From Sorangiineae bacterium NIC37A_2 (GTDB lineage Bacteria > Myxococcota_A > Polyangia > Polyangiales > Polyangiaceae): 64,000 nucleotides of DNA. Shown piece by piece: positions 7,855 through 20,031 of this stretch. The position numbers were made by a program, and so were the translations under genes. The notes under the pieces are model-generated. The model searched no databases, was not told the DNA's origin, and saw only the letters and a program-made list of their open reading frames with translations. Location of the stretch: contig NASX01000007.1 of NCBI GenBank assembly GCA_002085155.1, forward strand, positions 1 through 64,000. Direction: 5' to 3'. Numbering within the stretch: position 1 is the stretch's first letter; each line of letters starts with the position of its first letter.

Positions 7855-8394
7855 TTAGCGCCAGCGGTATTCGAAGGCGCAGCCGCGCACCCCGTTCAAA
7901 GACGGGATGCGGTAACGGACTGTCACGTGACGCCCGCCGGTGAACTCGAGCATGCGCGATAAGTACCCGGCGAGTTCTTCAAGGAGCGCATCGTCGATGA
8001 CCCAACCAGTCAGGGTCGCGTCGACGCCTCCCGGGACCTTCGTCCAGGACCAGGAGCCCGTGTCTTGGAAATGACGCCAGAGGTGAGCCTCGGCGGTGAA
8101 GATGTGACTTGGGGAGAGCACGCGGAAGAAGATGCGGAGAATGCGGCTCATGTCACTGTCCGCTTCGTAGGCGCCAATCTCCCGCATCAGGCCGAGATCT
8201 CCGCGACCACACACATCATCGATCGCGTAGAGAAGCTTCGCGAACAGGCTGACCTCGTACCAACCGACGGCCACGCTTGTGTCGATGATCGAAGCGTCTT
8301 CGGGATCGAGCGCCTCGAGAACCTTGGCCCAGCTCCCGGGGGGCTGGCGATTCAGCACGTAGTTCTTCACATTGGCGAAGCCGATCCCCTTCAT
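7855..8394 (-). CDS. DUF2378/HNOB-fold-like protein
   Basis: The conserved part starts at ATG 8394 (MKGIGFANVKNYVLN), giving 179 residues; the open frame continues 57 codons upstream but is Ser/Arg-rich and not family-like. The pattern, an opening MKG, then DTSVAVGWYEVSLFAKLLYAI, a DMSRILRIFFRVLSP core and a terminal beta-rich stretch, resembles the DUF2378 (TIGR02265) proteins abundant in myxobacteria, which are related to heme-NO-binding folds. I see no clear proximal heme His. Function unknown; a sensory role is inference. No obvious ribosome site precedes 8394. Confidence 0.6.
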   Translation of the reverse strand: MKGIGFANVKNYVLNRQPPGSWAKVLEALDPEDASIIDTSVAVGWYEVSLFAKLLYAIDDVCGRGDLGLMREIGAYEADSDMSRILRIFFRVLSPSHIFTAEAHLWRHFQDTGSWSWTKVPGGVDATLTGWVIDDALLEELAGYLSRMLEFTGGRHVTVRYRIPSLNGVRGCAFEYRWR

Positions 8395-8671
8395 CTTGGG
8401 CGGGACTGCGGCTGCCTGAGCGGACTCACCGAAGATGGACGTCCTGCGTTTGGTGCTGCCTCTAGAAATTTCCACTCGAGCCTGGAGCCTTCGCTGGTTC
8501 AGAGTATTGCACGACTTACGGTGTCGGGTGGAGGGGAGGCCCTTGGTGCCGTCATTTGGCTGCACACGGAGCGCCTTTCGCTGGACGCTCGGGCGGGGAG
8601 GCTGAGCATTTCGGCGGAAGAGCCCCTCGGGGAACTCCCGGTGTTCGGCTGGTCCGGAGGCTCGGGAGACC

Positions 8672-10099
8672 TCAGGAGGTCGCGGGGGATGCCGCGTTGA
8701 CCTGAGCCCGGCGCTCCGCGAGCTCGGCCTGAATCTGTGCCACGCGCTGATCCTTGAGCGGGTAGAACAAGAAAATCAGGATCGACAGGATGCCGAAGGA
8801 GGCGGGGGCCAAGCTGACGAGGAGCCCGAGGCTCTGCCGGACCGCCGGACTCGGCGTGACGTTCGCTTGAAAGCCCACGGTGCTCAGGATCTGGAAAGCA
8901 ACATAAGCCCCAATGGCCCACGAGATCTTCTGGCCCATCTGGGAGGCGGAGAAGACGAGTCCCGTCATGCGCCGCCCCGTCTTCCATTCTGCGTAGTCCG
9001 CCGTATCCGCGTACATGGCCCAGAGCAAGACTGGGATCGGAGAGGCGGCCATCGAGCCGACGATCTCCGCGATGAAGAGGTACTGCACCTGGCTCGGGGG
9101 AATGAAAAAGTACGAGGCGGTCGCTGAGATGGCGATCGAGAAGCAGGCGATGAAGGTCTTCGCCTTCGGGAGGCGATGGGACTGGGACGCGGTGATGAGC
9201 ACGCCGACGACGGAGGCGGCCTGACCAGCCGTATTGAGCGTGGACACGAGGCCGTCGAAGCTGAGCGGAATCGAGAAGAAGGGGATCTCGCGCGAGGTGT
9301 CGCCACCGAGGACGTAGTACTTAAAGTAATGGGCGAAGACGGAGCTCTTCAGAGAAACGAAGAGAATGAAGCTGACCGTGGTCGCGAGCAGGAGCCGCCA
9401 AGGACCGTTCGTGACCAAAAGGCGCAGGTCGGCGAGAACCGAGTTCTTCTGTTCCGTCGCGGGAGCTAGCCGCTCGCGGGTGCCCGCGAAGGTGATCCAG
9501 AAGAACACGAGCGCCACGAGCCCGATCAAGATGAACGCGAGCTGCCAGCCTTTTTGCGGATTCTGCCCGCTATCCCCGAGGTAACGCACCAAGGGCAATA
9601 GGGTCGCCGAGATGACCATGCCTGCCGAGAATGCGCAGACGAACTTGATCGAAGAGAGCCTCGTGCGCGCCGCGCCGTCACTGGTCATCACCCCCAGCAT
9701 CGCCGTGTAGGGGATGTTGATGACGGTGTAGAGGATCATGAGACAGTTGTAGGTGACGTACGCCCAGACGACTTTACCGGTAGGCGCGAAGTTCGGTGTC
9801 GTGAAGGTCAGGACCCCGAACACCACGAAGGGCAGGGCGCCGAACAGGATGAACGGCCGAAACTTTCCGAAGCGGGTATTGGTCCGGTCAGCCCAGAGGC
9901 CGACGACAGGATCGTCGATGCCAGCGAAGACGCGACTGAACAGGAGAAGTCCGCCGAGGGTTGCGGCGCTGATGCCGAAAACGTCCGTGTAGTAATAAGG
10001 GAGGTACTTCGAGAAGGTGTGCCAGTAGAGCACGCAGGCGAAGTCGCCGGCGCCATAGGCCAGCTGTTCACGGAACGGGAGCTTGTCGTCCTGGCTCAT
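8672..10099 (-). CDS. GPH-family (MelB-like) sugar:cation symporter
   Basis: The 475-residue protein has 12 likely membrane segments. Signature blocks of the glycoside-pentoside-hexuronide family are visible: REQLAYGAGDFA at the N-terminus, DPVVGLWADRTNTRFGKFRP in the first cytoplasmic loop, and YADTADYAEWKTGRRMTGL in the loop before helix 9. These transporters bring in sugars or glycosides with Na+ or H+. ATG 10099 is preferred over a TTG at 10114. No sugar-catabolic gene is adjacent, so the substrate cannot be inferred. Confidence 0.9.
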   Translation of the reverse strand: MSQDDKLPFREQLAYGAGDFACVLYWHTFSKYLPYYYTDVFGISAATLGGLLLFSRVFAGIDDPVVGLWADRTNTRFGKFRPFILFGALPFVVFGVLTFTTPNFAPTGKVVWAYVTYNCLMILYTVINIPYTAMLGVMTSDGAARTRLSSIKFVCAFSAGMVISATLLPLVRYLGDSGQNPQKGWQLAFILIGLVALVFFWITFAGTRERLAPATEQKNSVLADLRLLVTNGPWRLLLATTVSFILFVSLKSSVFAHYFKYYVLGGDTSREIPFFSIPLSFDGLVSTLNTAGQAASVVGVLITASQSHRLPKAKTFIACFSIAISATASYFFIPPSQVQYLFIAEIVGSMAASPIPVLLWAMYADTADYAEWKTGRRMTGLVFSASQMGQKISWAIGAYVAFQILSTVGFQANVTPSPAVRQSLGLLVSLAPASFGILSILIFLFYPLKDQRVAQIQAELAERRAQVNAASPATS

Positions 10100-10259
10100 T
10101 TTGGGAGCCCGCAAAGTACGGCCAAAAGCCCTTTGGACTCAAGCGCTCCCGAGCAACGCGTCCCGTCGAGATGCGTGATTTGCTGGACATCGCCTGCGAG
10201 TCGAGGCTTGTGGCGATCGATGACAGCAGTTTCCGAGAAAACGATAAGACTGTCGGTGG

Positions 10260-14087
<3,828 letters not shown>

Positions 14088-14220
14088 CACAAAATTGCCC
14101 TCTTCGCTTCTGAGCGGGCCCCTTGCGCCACGCGCTCGGGCTGCCCGAGCCGCACCGAAGCTGCTCGGCATGCTACGATGCCTTCAGGCGCTGTCGAGGC
14201 TCAGGCCTCTTCTGGCAGGA

Positions 14221-16548
14221 TCAATAGCGCGCCCGCGGCGCGGAGCGGGCCCGCTTGCGCGCTGTTGTCTCGCTAGCGCTCGATTCGTCACCCTCGGGGC
14301 TCTCGTCACTAGAAAGGGGACTCAGCCGCTCGTGGAGGGCGGTGAGCAGCTCCTCTCGGGAGATCTGAGGGCCCTGGCACCTCGCGACAAGGGCCGCCAG
14401 CGTTCCGCGCAGCTCGACGTCGTTTCCGTAGAGGGGCAGGTCCAGAAGTTCACCGAGGGCCGCGCGCGTGAGGCTCTGCGGCCTTCCTCGGCCGAGGGAG
14501 CCGAGACGCGCGAGCTCGAAGGCGATCAGTGTTTGGAGGTCTTCTGCGCGCTGACGAAGCTCCGGGAGTTCGACGACGGGCGCGGTCTGGGTGGGCGAGA
14601 GGAGGGGCATGGGATCGGGCGCGCTGAGCAAGATGCGCGCGGGCGCCGAGCCGGAGAGGGCGGGAGGAGCTGGACGCACGATCTCGGTCAGGAGGCTTTC
14701 GTCGAGGAGATTGGCTCCCTGGACGAGCAGCGTACCTCCCGCGGCCCGGCGGAATGCGGATGATGGACCTGTGAGGAGGAGCTCTGCGAGCTCGGGAGCT
14801 CCTTCTCCATAAGGCGAAACGTCAAAGACGATCAGCGGTCCCTCGGTGCCCGTCAGGTGCAGGTAAGCGCCCCAGGGGACAGGGTCGACTCCGGCGGGGG
14901 TCTTGAGCAGGAGCAAACGGGCGTCTCGCTGCGCCTCGAGCTCTCGCTTAGTCTGGATGGCGCGGGGGCTGTGCCCAGCGACGCTGAGGGGGAGGGCGAG
15001 TCGTTCCGCTTCGCTCTTCGTTCCGTCCTTGATGGCTTGGAATTTCTCGCGGAGCGCCGCTGCTTGATTGCGCTCCTCGTCGAGCAACTTCCTGGCGGCG
15101 AGGTCGCGCGCCTGACTGCGGACGAGAGCGGAGTGGATCGAAACGAGTCCCGTCAGCTTTTCACCGAGGCGTCCTAAGGCTTCTGCTTCTTCGAAGCTCA
15201 GCCAGCTCTTGCGTTGCCCCTTCGGAATCACGAGCAAACCGACAGGGCCGTCTTCTTCTTGCAGTGCGACGACGACGCCCGCCTCATGAGCCAAGAACCA
15301 GCTGAGCACTTCGCGCACTTCAGGCTGCCGAACGGCCGCGCCTTCGAGGCTCTCTCGGCGGAGGACTCCGAAGGGTTCGAGGGAGGCGAGGCGGTAGACT
15401 TCGCTGAGGAAGTCCGCCGGTTTTTCCCGGAGGAAACCGCCCGTCTCGACCCAGAGCAGGCGCCCCGGGTTCGCGGTCAGAATTTCGGGGCGGTAGTTCG
15501 ACTGGACCTCGGAGACCACGAGCGAAAGCAAGGCGCGTGTCATGGCGCGGTCCGGATCCGGATCGAGCGAAGCGATCTCCGCGCGCAAGACAGCGCTCAA
15601 GAAGCGCTCAGCCCGCGGCCGGAAGGGCCTGGCTATTGCATTGGCGAGGGCTCCCAAGAGCGCGGCGATTGCGAAGGTGAGGAGCGTGATGGTGACGGCA
15701 CGCTCGGGGGAGTGGAGCGCGGTCCAGGCCAGGAGGGCCGACAGGGGCCCCCCGATCAGGAGCAGCGTCATGAGGCCCCGCACGATCCGTGCGATGAGCG
15801 TGGGGTTCGGTGCGATCTTGGTGATGCCCACCGCCACCGAGCCGCCGAGCAGGCAGTCGAGGGCAATTTTGTCGCTCTGGCCGATGTCCAAGAGGACTGA
15901 ACCGAGCGCGACCAGCAGCGAGGTGAAGAGCAGCGCGAGCCCGGCCTTCGAGCGATCGAGAGTCCCGAGCTCCAGGCCGCGCAGGAAGTAGATGCGTCCC
16001 TCTGCCGCGAGCAGGAGGAGCAGGCTTCCGAGCGCCGAGAAGGTAAGCGCGGTGTCGAGGGCGAGCGGCGGAAGTGGGACCAAGCCCGGCGCCACCAGGG
16101 CAAGGAGCGCGGCGAGCGTCGCCGGGGCCCACAAAGCGCTCAGTGCGAATTGGATGTCCTTGGCTTGGGCCCTCGGTGGGACACGGCGGAAGCCCGGAGG
16201 CGCTTCGACTGACGTCGTGAGGAGCAGGGCGCCGAGGGCCGCGGCGTGGACCGAGATCGCTTCGATCAGGCGCGTGAGCGGCCCGGCCCCTCCGAGGCTG
16301 AGCGGAGTCAGGAAAAGAACAAGCCCCGAGAGCAGGAGTTCGAGGGGCCGCTCGGGTCCAACCAAGCGATGAGCATTGCGGTACCGATCGGCTCTCGTGA
16401 GGAGGAAGCCGAGCAACAGCGGGGCCAGGAGCGGCGGCGCGAGCGCGAGCCAACTTGGGGCCGGACCTGGGCGGTTCGCGATGAGCGCGAGCGAGAAATA
16501 GGTAACGACCCCGATGGGGAGCAGGAAGCGCCGCTTGAGGTCGAACAC
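14221..16548 (-). CDS. Membrane protein with GAF-like and degenerate sigma-54-activator AAA domains
   Basis: The 775-residue protein has about ten hydrophobic segments in residues 1-310, a GAF-like region (about 325-470) ending VVALQEEDGPVGLLVIPKGQ, a charged coiled coil (475-515), then a region aligning block by block with NtrC-type AAA domains. AGHSPRAIQ matches the domain entry, AAGGTLLVQG matches the GGTLFLDE strand, LPELRQRAEDLQTLI matches LPPLRERREDI, and LYGNDVELRGTL matches WPGNVRELRN. Walker A is replaced by KTPAGVDP and no GAFTGA loop or Fis-type helix is evident, so it should not hydrolyse ATP or activate sigma-54. The tail is acidic, then basic. A membrane-bound decoy or scaffold is inference. 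Confidence 0.75.
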   Translation of the reverse strand: MFDLKRRFLLPIGVVTYFSLALIANRPGPAPSWLALAPPLLAPLLLGFLLTRADRYRNAHRLVGPERPLELLLSGLVLFLTPLSLGGAGPLTRLIEAISVHAAALGALLLTTSVEAPPGFRRVPPRAQAKDIQFALSALWAPATLAALLALVAPGLVPLPPLALDTALTFSALGSLLLLLAAEGRIYFLRGLELGTLDRSKAGLALLFTSLLVALGSVLLDIGQSDKIALDCLLGGSVAVGITKIAPNPTLIARIVRGLMTLLLIGGPLSALLAWTALHSPERAVTITLLTFAIAALLGALANAIARPFRPRAERFLSAVLRAEIASLDPDPDRAMTRALLSLVVSEVQSNYRPEILTANPGRLLWVETGGFLREKPADFLSEVYRLASLEPFGVLRRESLEGAAVRQPEVREVLSWFLAHEAGVVVALQEEDGPVGLLVIPKGQRKSWLSFEEAEALGRLGEKLTGLVSIHSALVRSQARDLAARKLLDEERNQAAALREKFQAIKDGTKSEAERLALPLSVAGHSPRAIQTKRELEAQRDARLLLLKTPAGVDPVPWGAYLHLTGTEGPLIVFDVSPYGEGAPELAELLLTGPSSAFRRAAGGTLLVQGANLLDESLLTEIVRPAPPALSGSAPARILLSAPDPMPLLSPTQTAPVVELPELRQRAEDLQTLIAFELARLGSLGRGRPQSLTRAALGELLDLPLYGNDVELRGTLAALVARCQGPQISREELLTALHERLSPLSSDESPEGDESSASETTARKRARSAPRARY

Positions 16549-16639
16549 GGGCCCTGGATGCTAGCCTGAAACATGCCGGGCAGGGAGCGGACTCTTACTT
16601 TTCCTCACTCTGCGCGTGCGGCGTGAGCGGCGGGCGGCG

Positions 16640-16698
16640 CTCTCGAGTTCGATAGCGGCGGATTGCCAGGGACGGCGCCGCTCGCTATTGCTCGAGAG
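16640..16698. promoter_or_regulatory. Imperfect inverted repeat upstream of phoH
   Basis: Perfect outer arms ctctcgag (16640-16647) and ctcgagag (16691-16698) continue into a largely matching inner stem (gatagcggcg against cgccgctcgctatt). The element fills most of the 213-bp divergent gap between the membrane-protein gene and phoH and could be an operator or a leader hairpin. Confidence 0.45.
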
Positions 16699-16761
16699 AG
16701 AAATCGGACTGGGGTGCGGAGATGCCGTTGTCCGAGGGGCCTGTCCCCCGCGAGTGCACGA

Positions 16762-18078
16762 ATGAAGAAAAACTACGTTCTCGACACGAATGTCCTGCTC
16801 CACGATCCCCAGTGCATCTACAAGTTTGAGGACAACGATCTCTACGTTCCGATCTATGTGATCGAAGAGATCGATACCTTCAAGCGGGACACGGGAGAGC
16901 GCGGCCGAAACGCGCGCAGTGTTGTCCGGAATTTGGACGCTCTCCGCGAAGGTGGCGGAACTCTCGCTGCGGGAGTCCCCGTGGGCGACGGAGGATCACT
17001 TCGCGTTTACGTCCCCGACAAGAAGTCGGTGCTGGCGGTGGCCTTGAAGCCGAGCGCCGGTGACAACGCGATCCTCCAAGCGGCGCTCGACATTCGGGAC
17101 GCGGCGGCGGGTAAGAAGACCGTCTTCGTGACGATGGACGTCTCCTTGCGGATTCGCGCCGACGCCCTCGGTCTCGAGACCGAGGCCTACGAGAACCAGA
17201 CTGTTGATCCCGATCGACTCAAGTCGGGCATCACGGAGCTCTCCGTTTCTCCAGAAGAGCTCCAGCGCTTCTTCAAGGAGGGCCGCCTTGAGATCCCGAA
17301 TCGAGACATTCCAGCCAACGGGAGCGTCATGCTCTGCGAGCTCGGGCTCCAAGATCGAACGGGCCTCGGGCGGTTCGATCCAAAGCAAGGTGCCGTTCGA
17401 CAGCTGATCACACCGCGCGAGGGCATCGCCGGGATTCGTCCGCGCAACCGTGAACAGGCCTTTGCTCTCGATTTGCTCCTCGATGACAGCGTGAAACTCG
17501 TCACGCTGATCGGCTCGGCCGGTACGGGCAAGACCTTACTCGCGCTGGCGGCAGGACTCTCGCGCGTTGTTGAGGGAGGAGCTTTCACCCGCCTCTTGAT
17601 CAGTCGCCCGGTTATGCCGCTCGGACGAGACCTCGGTTATCTGCCGGGAGATGTGGACGAGAAGCTGGGTCCCTGGATGCAGCCTCTCTACGACAACCTC
17701 GAGTACCTCCTGGTCGCGGGCGGCGGGAAACGTCGCGGTTTCCGCGGTTTCGAGGAGCTGCTCGACAGCGGACAGATCCAGGTCGAACCCCTGACCTACA
17801 TTCGCGGCCGCAGCCTCCCGGCCCAATTTGTCATCGTCGACGAGGCCCAGAACCTCACGCCGCACGAGGTGAAGACGGTGGTCACGCGCTGCGGTGAAGG
17901 GACGAAGATCGTGCTGACGGGCGACCCCTACCAGATCGATAACCCCTACGTTGACGCCACAAGTAACGGTCTTTCCTTGATTGCCGATCGCTTGCGGGAC
18001 GAGACGATCGCCGGGCACGTCTTGCTCACCAAGGGCGAGCGCAGCGAGCTCTCGAATCTGGCAGCCTCAAAGCTCTGA
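16762..18078 (+). CDS. PhoH-family ATPase with N-terminal PIN domain
   Basis: ATG 16762 gives 438 residues. The N-terminal PIN nuclease-like domain starts KKNYVLDTNVLLHDP with acidic residues D8 and a later VFVTMDVSLR block; the C-terminal PhoH domain has Walker A GSAGTGKT (about residue 253) and Walker B VIVDEAQNLT, then LTGDPYQID. This PhoH2-type PIN-ATPase fusion is an RNA helicase/ribonuclease, in some bacteria paired with a small antitoxin. Here no small partner gene precedes it; the following gene is a DUF1704 protein. The preceding 33 codons of open frame are Arg/Pro-rich and excluded. Confidence 0.93.
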   Translation: MKKNYVLDTNVLLHDPQCIYKFEDNDLYVPIYVIEEIDTFKRDTGERGRNARSVVRNLDALREGGGTLAAGVPVGDGGSLRVYVPDKKSVLAVALKPSAGDNAILQAALDIRDAAAGKKTVFVTMDVSLRIRADALGLETEAYENQTVDPDRLKSGITELSVSPEELQRFFKEGRLEIPNRDIPANGSVMLCELGLQDRTGLGRFDPKQGAVRQLITPREGIAGIRPRNREQAFALDLLLDDSVKLVTLIGSAGTGKTLLALAAGLSRVVEGGAFTRLLISRPVMPLGRDLGYLPGDVDEKLGPWMQPLYDNLEYLLVAGGGKRRGFRGFEELLDSGQIQVEPLTYIRGRSLPAQFVIVDEAQNLTPHEVKTVVTRCGEGTKIVLTGDPYQIDNPYVDATSNGLSLIADRLRDETIAGHVLLTKGERSELSNLAASKL

Positions 18079-19141
18079 GCCGGAGGAGACTCTGGAAACT
18101 GCAGGCGCCCCTGCCGCGCGGCGGCTCGAGCTCGACCGCATCGAAGAGCGCCTCCTCGAGCTCGAGGCGGAGATTTGCCTGCTCGATCGCGCGACTCCCG
18201 CCGGATTTTCGGCGGTGGTGGCCAAGATGGTCGCCGGTGCGACTCCGCTCTCGGAAGCTCAGTTGCCGGTCCGGCCGCTGGGGGATCCGGGCGGCTTGCA
18301 TCGGGAGCTTGCGCGCTTGGAGAAAGAGCTCTCGCGCCTTGTTCCCGATCTGCTCCGCGATCTCTTGAGGGAGCGGGTGGCTGAGCTCGCCTCCGAGGCC
18401 GAGCGCGCAGCGCTCCTCGGGACGGACAAGGTGCGCACAGCGATGCTCGACCTCCTCGCTCCTTTCCGAGCGTTGCTCTCGGAAGGTGACGAGCTCGCAC
18501 GCGATTGGCTTGGGGAAGGCGGAAGCGAAGAAGAAAGCGAGCCACTCGTCTCCCTCGAAGAGCTCGCCCGCCGTGAGGTCGAAGAGAGAGCTCTGCCGAT
18601 CCAAATCGCTGTGCGGGACATGCCGAGCCGAGCGGCGGCCGGTGCGAGGACTCTCTTCGTGCAGCGGCGCCTTCAAGTGCCGCGTTCCCTCGCAGAGCGC
18701 ATTCTCCTGCACGAACTCGAGGCTCACCTCTTGCCTCGCCTGGAAGCTCAGCGCTCTGGTGCACCCTTCGCGATCGGTCCGGCCCTGTCCTGGCTCGACG
18801 AAGAAGGATTCGCGCTGGAGCTCGAGCGGCGTGGCGGCTTCCTGAAAGGAGCTCGCTCCCGTGAGCTAGCGCACCGTTACCGGGCGGCGCGCGCCGTGCT
18901 CGAAGGCATGTCCCCGGAGTCGATCGTGACGGAGCTCTGTGATTTCGGTCATCCGAGGGAGGAGGCGGTGCGGATTTGGGCGCGAGCGGCGCGCGGTCCC
19001 GGGCTCGGGAGGGATGTCGTTTATCTCTTGGGTTATCTCCGCGTCTCCCGCGCGCTCAAGGCTCACGCGAGCCTCGAGAAGTGGTTTCGTCGCGGTCGGA
19101 TGAGCGTCGAGGCGGCCGAACGACTCGACGCTGGTGTGTGA
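17981..19141 (+). CDS. DUF1704 (MATCAP-like) metallopeptidase-family protein
   Basis: The zinc motif HELEAH (HExxxH, 18710-18727) is followed about 25 residues later by DEEGFALELE, the position of the third ligand in the DUF1704 family, known in bacteria as flavohemoglobin-expression-modulating QEGLA-motif proteins and in animals as tubulin tyrosine carboxypeptidases (MATCAP). The N-terminal part is a charged helix/coiled coil. The start is unresolved: the only conventional start upstream is TTG 17981, 98 bp inside phoH, while a good GGAGGAG (18082-18088) precedes an in-frame CTG at 18092. Protein-like sequence begins near 18110. Bacterial substrates are unknown. Confidence 0.75.
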   Translation: MPIACGTRRSPGTSCSPRASAASSRIWQPQSSEPEETLETAGAPAARRLELDRIEERLLELEAEICLLDRATPAGFSAVVAKMVAGATPLSEAQLPVRPLGDPGGLHRELARLEKELSRLVPDLLRDLLRERVAELASEAERAALLGTDKVRTAMLDLLAPFRALLSEGDELARDWLGEGGSEEESEPLVSLEELARREVEERALPIQIAVRDMPSRAAAGARTLFVQRRLQVPRSLAERILLHELEAHLLPRLEAQRSGAPFAIGPALSWLDEEGFALELERRGGFLKGARSRELAHRYRAARAVLEGMSPESIVTELCDFGHPREEAVRIWARAARGPGLGRDVVYLLGYLRVSRALKAHASLEKWFRRGRMSVEAAERLDAGV

Positions 19142-19168
19142 GAGGCCGCAGGCAAGAGCGCCCTATCA

Positions 19169-19972
19169 TCAGAGATTTGTGAACTCTGCGATCACGGGAG
19201 TGTGGTCGGAGGGGCGCGTCCAGCCGCGGGGTTCCCGATCGATGTGCGCGCGGTCCAGGGTTTGGGTGGCGAGTCGATTGCCGAGCAGGTAATCGATGCG
19301 GAGACCACGATTCCTTCGGAAAGCCTGCATGCGATAGTCCCACCACGAGAAGAGCCCGGCCTCGCTGGACGACTCTCGGAACAGATCGACGAGCCCGAGC
19401 GAGAGCAGAGCGTCAAAGGTCGTCCGCTCCTCTTCGCTGAAGTGGAGCTTGCCGGCCATCTGGACAGGGTCGAACACATCCCGGGCGTCTCGGGCGATGT
19501 TGAAGTCGCCGCCGACGACGAGGGGCATCAAAGGTGAGTCGCCGACCAAACCTCTGGCGCTGAGCGTTTCCCCGAGTCGCCGGAGGAAGGCGAGCTTCTC
19601 GGGGTAGGCGGGAGAGTCGAGGGCTTTTCCGTTGGGGACGTAGACGGAGCAGACGCGAACCGGTCGGCCCGAGGGGCTCTTGACCGTCCCGAAGATGAGA
19701 CGGCGCTGTTCGGCCGGGCCCTCGCTGCCGACGAACTCGGTCTCGACGTCCTCGATGGGTGAGCGGGAGATAATGGCGACGCCGTTATAGGAGGCTTGCC
19801 CTGTACGCGCGGTCGAATAGCCGAGCGGCAGGAACGTCTCGATAGGAAATTCGCTGTCTTTGGCCTTCGTCTCTTGAAGCAAGAGCACGTCCGGCGACCG
19901 CTCTCGGAGGAAACGCTCGACGAGGTCGACGCGGGCCCGGACGGAGTTGATATTCCAGGTAGCTATGTGCAT
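19169..19972 (-). CDS. xthA: Exodeoxyribonuclease III
   Basis: The 267-residue protein is a complete exonuclease III/AP endonuclease of the endonuclease-exonuclease-phosphatase fold. Visible motifs are the N-terminal ATWNINSVRAR (metal/phosphate site), LLLQETKAKDSEFP (catalytic Glu), VYVPNG, GGDFNIA (Asp/Asn) and the C-terminal SDHTPVIAEF (catalytic His). It repairs abasic sites and removes 3' blocking groups, including after peroxide damage. It is convergent with the DUF1704 gene and divergent from the TonB receptor gene at 20032. Confidence 0.97.
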   Translation of the reverse strand: MHIATWNINSVRARVDLVERFLRERSPDVLLLQETKAKDSEFPIETFLPLGYSTARTGQASYNGVAIISRSPIEDVETEFVGSEGPAEQRRLIFGTVKSPSGRPVRVCSVYVPNGKALDSPAYPEKLAFLRRLGETLSARGLVGDSPLMPLVVGGDFNIARDARDVFDPVQMAGKLHFSEEERTTFDALLSLGLVDLFRESSSEAGLFSWWDYRMQAFRRNRGLRIDYLLGNRLATQTLDRAHIDREPRGWTRPSDHTPVIAEFTNL

Positions 19973-20031
19973 GAAGCGGAAAAGGGGGGCCGCGGATAGG
20001 CTTGCGGCGAGACCGCTTCGCTTCTACCTAG

